Of a DNA stretch of 64,000 bases, positions 60,651 through 64,000 are shown one piece after another; the first letter of the stretch is position 1; each line of letters opens with the position of its first letter. The notes below the pieces were generated by a model, which ran no database searches, was not told the DNA's origin, and saw only the letters and a program-made list of their open reading frames with translations. This DNA comes from Bradyrhizobium sp. 149. Lineage in GTDB: Bacteria > Pseudomonadota > Alphaproteobacteria > Rhizobiales > Xanthobacteraceae. The DNA lies in contig NZ_JADPKK010000019.1 in the NCBI RefSeq assembly GCF_023073915.1, positions 434,001-498,000 on the forward strand. The letters run 5' to 3'. A program made the translations under genes and the position numbers.

Positions 60651-61849
60651 GGGGCCTCCATCATCTTGTTCTGCTCGTCGACCTTTTCGAACATCGCAAG
60701 TGTCGTACTTGGCTTGCGCAAGGGTTTCGTCACCCGTATCGCGACGCGGTCGCCGACCCGGCCCATGCGTCCTTCGGTGATCGTGACGTCACCGCAGCGA
60801 ACGGTGACGTTGGCATCCGCGCGCATGTCCAGCGGCAGCGTGTCGCCGACCTTCAGCCGCATCAGCTGCTTGAGCGGAATGTCGGCTTCGTAGAGCACGG
60901 CGTCGACGGAGATCTCGGCCTGGACGATCTCGGTGGCGAAATGGCCTTCCCAGATCTGGTCGCGGCCGAACTTTTCGCCCATGAACATCTGGAGCAGGAC
61001 GCCCCGGATCGGCTCGATGGTCGCGTAAGGCAGCAAGAGCTCGATATTGCCGCCGCGATCTTCCATGTCGATGCGCAGGCGCACCAGGATCGCGGCGTTG
61101 GCAGGACGGCTGATCGCGGCGAAACGCGGGTTGGTCTCGAGCCGGTCGATCGTGAAAGTCACCGGCGACAGCGGCCGGAACGCCTGTTCGGCATCGGCCA
61201 TGACGACCTCGACCAGCCGCTTGACCAGCTCTGTCTCGATCGTGGTGTAGGGCCGGCCCTCGATGCGGAGCTGGCTCGAGCCGCGGCGGCCGCCGAGCAG
61301 CACGTCGATCATCGAGTAGATCAGGCTGGAATCGACCACCGCCATGCCGAAATTGTCCCACTCCTCGGCCTTGAAGACGGTGAGGACGGCGGGCAGCGGG
61401 ATCGAGTTCATGTAGTCGCCGAAGCGCACCGAGGTGATGCGGTCGAGCGAGACTTCGACGTTGTCCGAGGTGAAATTGCGCAGGGAGGTCGTCAGCAACC
61501 GCACCAGGCGGTCGAAGACGATTTCGAGCATCGGCAGACGCTCGTAGGAGACCATCGCCGAATCGATGATGGCGCGAATGCCGGAATGGTCATCGAGCGT
61601 GACGTCGCCGACCGCGAAGCCGAGGAGGTTGTCGATCTCCTCCTGCGACAGCACCCGCTCGCCGGAATTCTTGCCGGCGCCGAGATCGCGGCTGCCGTCC
61701 TCGACCATGGCCGCCCATTGCAGGGCCATGGTCTCGGACAGTTCGTTTTCGGCAGCAGCCTTCGCGGCCTCGGCGGGATCCTCGGAATCGAGCGAGGCCT
61801 CCCATTGGGCGGCAATTGCATCCTGGTCTGGTTGGTCGGTGCCTGCCAT
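60647..61849 (-). CDS. fliM: Flagellar motor switch protein FliM
   Basis: 400 residues. CheC-like middle domain (MLEIVFDRLVRLLTTSLRNF, GDYMNSIPLPAVLTVFKAEE, YSMIDVLLGGRRGSSQLRIE) and C-terminal SpoA domain (LKVGDTLPLDMRADANVTVR, GRVGDRVAIRVTKPL). The N-terminus ahead of residue 60 has no clear LSQxEIDALL but shows ERVLSQEEIDNLLGF at 64-78, the CheY-P site, preceded by an extra acidic 60-residue extension. Follows fliL by 19 bp. Confidence 0.95.
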   Translation of the reverse strand: MAGTDQPDQDAIAAQWEASLDSEDPAEAAKAAAENELSETMALQWAAMVEDGSRDLGAGKNSGERVLSQEEIDNLLGFAVGDVTLDDHSGIRAIIDSAMVSYERLPMLEIVFDRLVRLLTTSLRNFTSDNVEVSLDRITSVRFGDYMNSIPLPAVLTVFKAEEWDNFGMAVVDSSLIYSMIDVLLGGRRGSSQLRIEGRPYTTIETELVKRLVEVVMADAEQAFRPLSPVTFTIDRLETNPRFAAISRPANAAILVRLRIDMEDRGGNIELLLPYATIEPIRGVLLQMFMGEKFGRDQIWEGHFATEIVQAEISVDAVLYEADIPLKQLMRLKVGDTLPLDMRADANVTVRCGDVTITEGRMGRVGDRVAIRVTKPLRKPSTTLAMFEKVDEQNKMMEAP

Positions 61850-61868
61850 GATCCCTAGCCCGTCATGC

Positions 61869-62369
61869 TCACTGGATCACGACTTCCTTGAACAGCACCG
61901 CGCTGACCTGGACCGGGGCGACCGCCGCGTTGACGCGCTTGGTCAGCTCTTCCTTGAGGCGGAAGACGCCGGCGGAACCGTTGAGGTCGGAGGAGCGCAG
62001 CTCGCGCACATAGGTCTGGAAGATGTCGGTGATGCGCGGCATCGTCGGCTTGATCGCCTCGACCTGCTTCTCTTCCTTCAGCTCCAGCACGACCTTGAGC
62101 TTCAGATACTGCACGCGCTCGCCCGGCGCGCCGGCGAGGTTGACCATGATGTCGGGAACCTCGACGAAAGCCGGCGGCTTCGGCGGGGGCGCCGCCTCGG
62201 CGTGATGCTCGTTGTCGCCGTGACGGAAAAAGAAGAACCAGGTCGCGGCACCGCCGCCGAGAACGGCGAGCAGGCCCACCGCCATGATCATGAGCTTGAG
62301 CTTGTTCTTGGGCGGAGCGGCTTCCGCGCCTTCGGCGGCTGCGCCGCCTTCCGCTTCATTCTCTGCCAT
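61869..62369 (-). CDS. fliL: Flagellar basal body-associated protein FliL
   Basis: 166 residues: cytoplasmic acidic N-terminus, one helix (KLMIMAVGLLAVLGGGAATW), and a periplasmic domain (FVEVPDIMVNLAGAPGERVQ, KLKVVLELKEEKQVEAIKPT, VSAVLFKEVVIQ). Supports stator function. First gene of the minus-strand fliL-fliM-DUF6468-motE unit. Confidence 0.94.
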   Translation of the reverse strand: MAENEAEGGAAAEGAEAAPPKNKLKLMIMAVGLLAVLGGGAATWFFFFRHGDNEHHAEAAPPPKPPAFVEVPDIMVNLAGAPGERVQYLKLKVVLELKEEKQVEAIKPTMPRITDIFQTYVRELRSSDLNGSAGVFRLKEELTKRVNAAVAPVQVSAVLFKEVVIQ

Positions 62370-62487
62370 GATCGCCGCGCTCGCTCATCTCTCAAAGGGG
62401 TCGAAAGAGCGAAGCTCCTGGCAGACAATGACGCGATACAAATGCCCCAGCGCAGTGCTCCTCTTACCCGCAAACGCTACGGTAATA

Positions 62488-62562
62488 ATGGTTAACGGAA
62501 CCTTTCGATTAGGCCTTCACTAGGAAAAATCTGCCGGGCAAACATGGCTAACAGAACCTTTC
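62488..62562. promoter_or_regulatory. 19-bp direct repeat between fliL and flgF
   Basis: ATGGTTAACGGAACCTTTC at 62488-62506 and ATGGCTAACAGAACCTTTC at 62544-62562 differ at two of 19 positions, start-to-start distance 56 bp. They lie 62-136 bp upstream of the sigma-54-type promoter of flgF, where activator binding sites are expected. Confidence 0.6.
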
Positions 62563-62623
62563 TGCCGCCTCCCCACACCTTCGAAAAACAGACAAAGCGC
62601 TGAAATTGCGTAATTTTCCGGCT

Positions 62624-62639
62624 TGGCACGAGTTTCGCT
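62624..62639 (+). promoter_or_regulatory. Sigma-54-type promoter of flgF
   Basis: TGGCACGAGTTTCGCT at 62624-62639 fits TGGCACG-N4-TTGCT with one mismatch; GG and GC are 12 bases apart as required. It lies 110 bp upstream of the flgF ATG. RpoN control of middle or late flagellar genes is established in Caulobacter. Confidence 0.7.
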
Positions 62640-62748
62640 GAGAAAGGGCCGAGACCTAAGGTTTGGGAGAACCCGAGGTCTCGTTCACGGGGTCGGCCAA
62701 GGCGCTTGGGAGAGCGAGGTGGCAGATCTCACTCAGGGGAGATTTCCG

Positions 62749-63510
62749 ATGCAGAACGCGCTTCTGATCGGCTTGTCACGGCAGATGACGTTGGAACGGC
62801 AGATGGATGTCATCGCCAACAACGTCGCCAATGCGAACACCAACGGCTTCAAGGCCGACCATTCGCTGTTCGAGGAGTACCTCAACTCGAACGCGCGTGA
62901 AGACAATTTCGTCGGCTCCGACCGCCGGGTCTCCTATGTGCAGGACCGCGGCACCTTCCGCGACGTCGGCCAAGGGCCGATGGAGCCGACCAAGAATCCG
63001 CTCGACATGGCGATCAGCGGCAACGCCTATTTCGCGGTTCAGGCCAATGGCGCCGAGCGCTACACGCGCGACGGCAAATTCTCGCTCAACAGCACCGGCC
63101 AGCTCGTCACCTCCGACGGCAACCTCGTGCTGGGCACCGGCGGCCCGATCACCTTCCAGCCGACCGACCACGACATCAATGTCGCGCCGGACGGCACCGT
63201 CACCGTCCTCGAGGGCACGGCCAAGAACGACTCGATCCGCGGCAAGATCCGCATGGCCTCGTTCGACGATCCAGCCAAGCTGACCAAGCTCGGCGCCAAC
63301 CTTTACAGCGTCGGCTCCGCGACCCAGCAGGCCGACACCAAGTCGACCGTGCAGCAGGGCTACGTCGAGAAGTCGAACGTGAACTCGGTCGGTGAGATGA
63401 GCCGCATGGTCGAAGTCATGCGCAGCTACACCGCCATCGCCAACCTGCTCCAGCAGCAGAGTGACATGCACAAGTCGGCGATCGAGAAGCTCGCCGACGT
63501 TCCGGCCTGA
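62749..63510 (+). CDS. flgF: Flagellar basal-body rod protein FlgF
   Basis: 253 residues: ALLIGLSRQMTLERQMDVIA, NNVANANTNGFKADHS (rod motif), RVSYVQDRGTFRDVGQGPME, DMAISGNAYFAV, and the C-terminal NSVGEMSRMVEVMRSYTAIA. Proximal rod component. ATG 62749 chosen; the frame stays open upstream without homology. flgG follows after 16 bp. Confidence 0.95.
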   Translation: MQNALLIGLSRQMTLERQMDVIANNVANANTNGFKADHSLFEEYLNSNAREDNFVGSDRRVSYVQDRGTFRDVGQGPMEPTKNPLDMAISGNAYFAVQANGAERYTRDGKFSLNSTGQLVTSDGNLVLGTGGPITFQPTDHDINVAPDGTVTVLEGTAKNDSIRGKIRMASFDDPAKLTKLGANLYSVGSATQQADTKSTVQQGYVEKSNVNSVGEMSRMVEVMRSYTAIANLLQQQSDMHKSAIEKLADVPA

Positions 63511-63526
63511 TTGAGGGAGAACTGAC

Positions 63527-64000
63527 ATGCAGGCGCTTCACACCGCAGCAACCGGAATGGCGGCACAAGAACTCAACGTTCAGGTGATCTCCAACAACAT
63601 CGCCAACCTGCGCACCACCGGCTTCAAGAAGCAGACCGCGGCGTTCCAGGACTTGATCTACGAACATGTCCGCCGCGTCGGCGCCCAGTCGTCCGACCAG
63701 GGCACCATCCTTCCGGTCGGCGTCGACATCGGCGGCGGCGTCAAGACCGTCGGCACACCGCGCAGCATGACCCAGGGCACGCTGTCGCAGACCGGCAACG
63801 ACCTCGACATGGCCATCACGGGCGAAGGCTTCTTCAAGATCCTGATGCCCGACGGCAGCTACCAGTACACCCGCGACGGCACCTTCCAGATGGACAATCA
63901 GGGGCGCATCGTCACCGCACAGGGCAACCCGGTGCAGCCGACGATCACGATCCCGAACAACGCCTCGGGCCTCACCATCAACGTTCAGGGCCAGGTCTCG
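63527..64000 (+). CDS. flgG: Flagellar distal rod protein FlgG, 3' end outside window
   Basis: 158 residues present: MQALHTAATGMAAQELNVQV, ISNNIANLRTTGFKKQTAAF, VGVDIGGGVKTVGTPRSMTQ, DMAITGEGFFKILMPDG. Typical distal rod protein, full N-terminus; the rest lies beyond the window. Ribosome site GAGGGAGA seven bases upstream. Confidence 0.95.
   Translation, partial: MQALHTAATGMAAQELNVQVISNNIANLRTTGFKKQTAAFQDLIYEHVRRVGAQSSDQGTILPVGVDIGGGVKTVGTPRSMTQGTLSQTGNDLDMAITGEGFFKILMPDGSYQYTRDGTFQMDNQGRIVTAQGNPVQPTITIPNNASGLTINVQGQVS

Noticed and set aside
62480..62496. A CtrA box upstream of fliL (TTAACCATTATTACC on the minus strand)
   Set aside because: Only the first TTAA half fits; the second half is TACC or TTAC depending on spacing. 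Too weak to call.

Overview
The window is a high-GC alphaproteobacterial chromosome segment. Gene content and protein sequences point to Bradyrhizobium or a very close relative. Supporting signs are a GTTC-N7-GTTC SOS box at recA, a tandem glycine riboswitch before gcvTHP, TTAA-N7-TTAA CtrA-type boxes and a CckA kinase beside flagellar genes, a DUF1476 (ATP synthase zeta) gene, and many small secreted proteins typical of the group. The assignment is from recognition, not from a search. I see no tRNA, rRNA, CRISPR array, insertion sequence or prophage.

1-13.5 kb: a dispersed purine cluster on the minus strand (purC-purS-small coiled-coil gene, purQ, and purL cut by the window edge) is interleaved with unrelated genes: a hotdog thioesterase, an EamA transporter, a Bug-type solute receptor and a CorA-like transporter. 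Then come DUF1476, cyanase, a frameshifted alpha/beta-hydrolase remnant, a TrmJ tRNA methyltransferase fused to a DUF559 nuclease-like domain, NADP isocitrate dehydrogenase, a DUF3455 protein and a cyclic-nucleotide-gated K+ channel.

13.5-31 kb: alaS, then a glycine riboswitch driving the glycine cleavage operon gcvT-gcvH-gcvP, an unknown gene overlapping the end of gcvP, and recA. A run of small genes follows (DUF2798, DUF6894, HdeA-like, PilZ, two related secreted proteins, lipoproteins), then a split YeeE/YedE transporter and a BioF2-like acetyltransferase.

31-47 kb: a hicBA locus whose toxin is frameshifted, a DsbA-family protein, an XRE regulator divergent from two small genes, a SET-domain protein and a TetR regulator. 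The TetR gene is divergent from a carotenoid oxygenase. The promoter there, with two operators, recurs 1.77 kb downstream in front of a second pair of membrane-protein genes, so it looks like a small local regulon. An SH3-domain pseudogene, class I fumarase, a GST and a Tim44-domain protein follow.

47-64 kb: cckA, then flagellar genes: flhB-fliR-fliQ-fliE-flgC-flgB on the minus strand, fliO-fliP on the plus strand, a very large AMIN/TPR-type protein, motE-like, DUF6468, fliM and fliL on the minus strand, and flgF-flgG on the plus strand (flgG cut by the window end). CtrA-type boxes sit before flgB and before the large TPR gene. A sigma-54-type promoter with an upstream direct repeat sits before flgF. 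This fits Caulobacter-like hierarchical control of a polar or subpolar flagellum.

The best candidates for something new are the duplicated two-operator TetR module, the TrmJ-DUF559 fusion, the SET-domain protein, and the large secreted TPR protein inside the flagellar locus.
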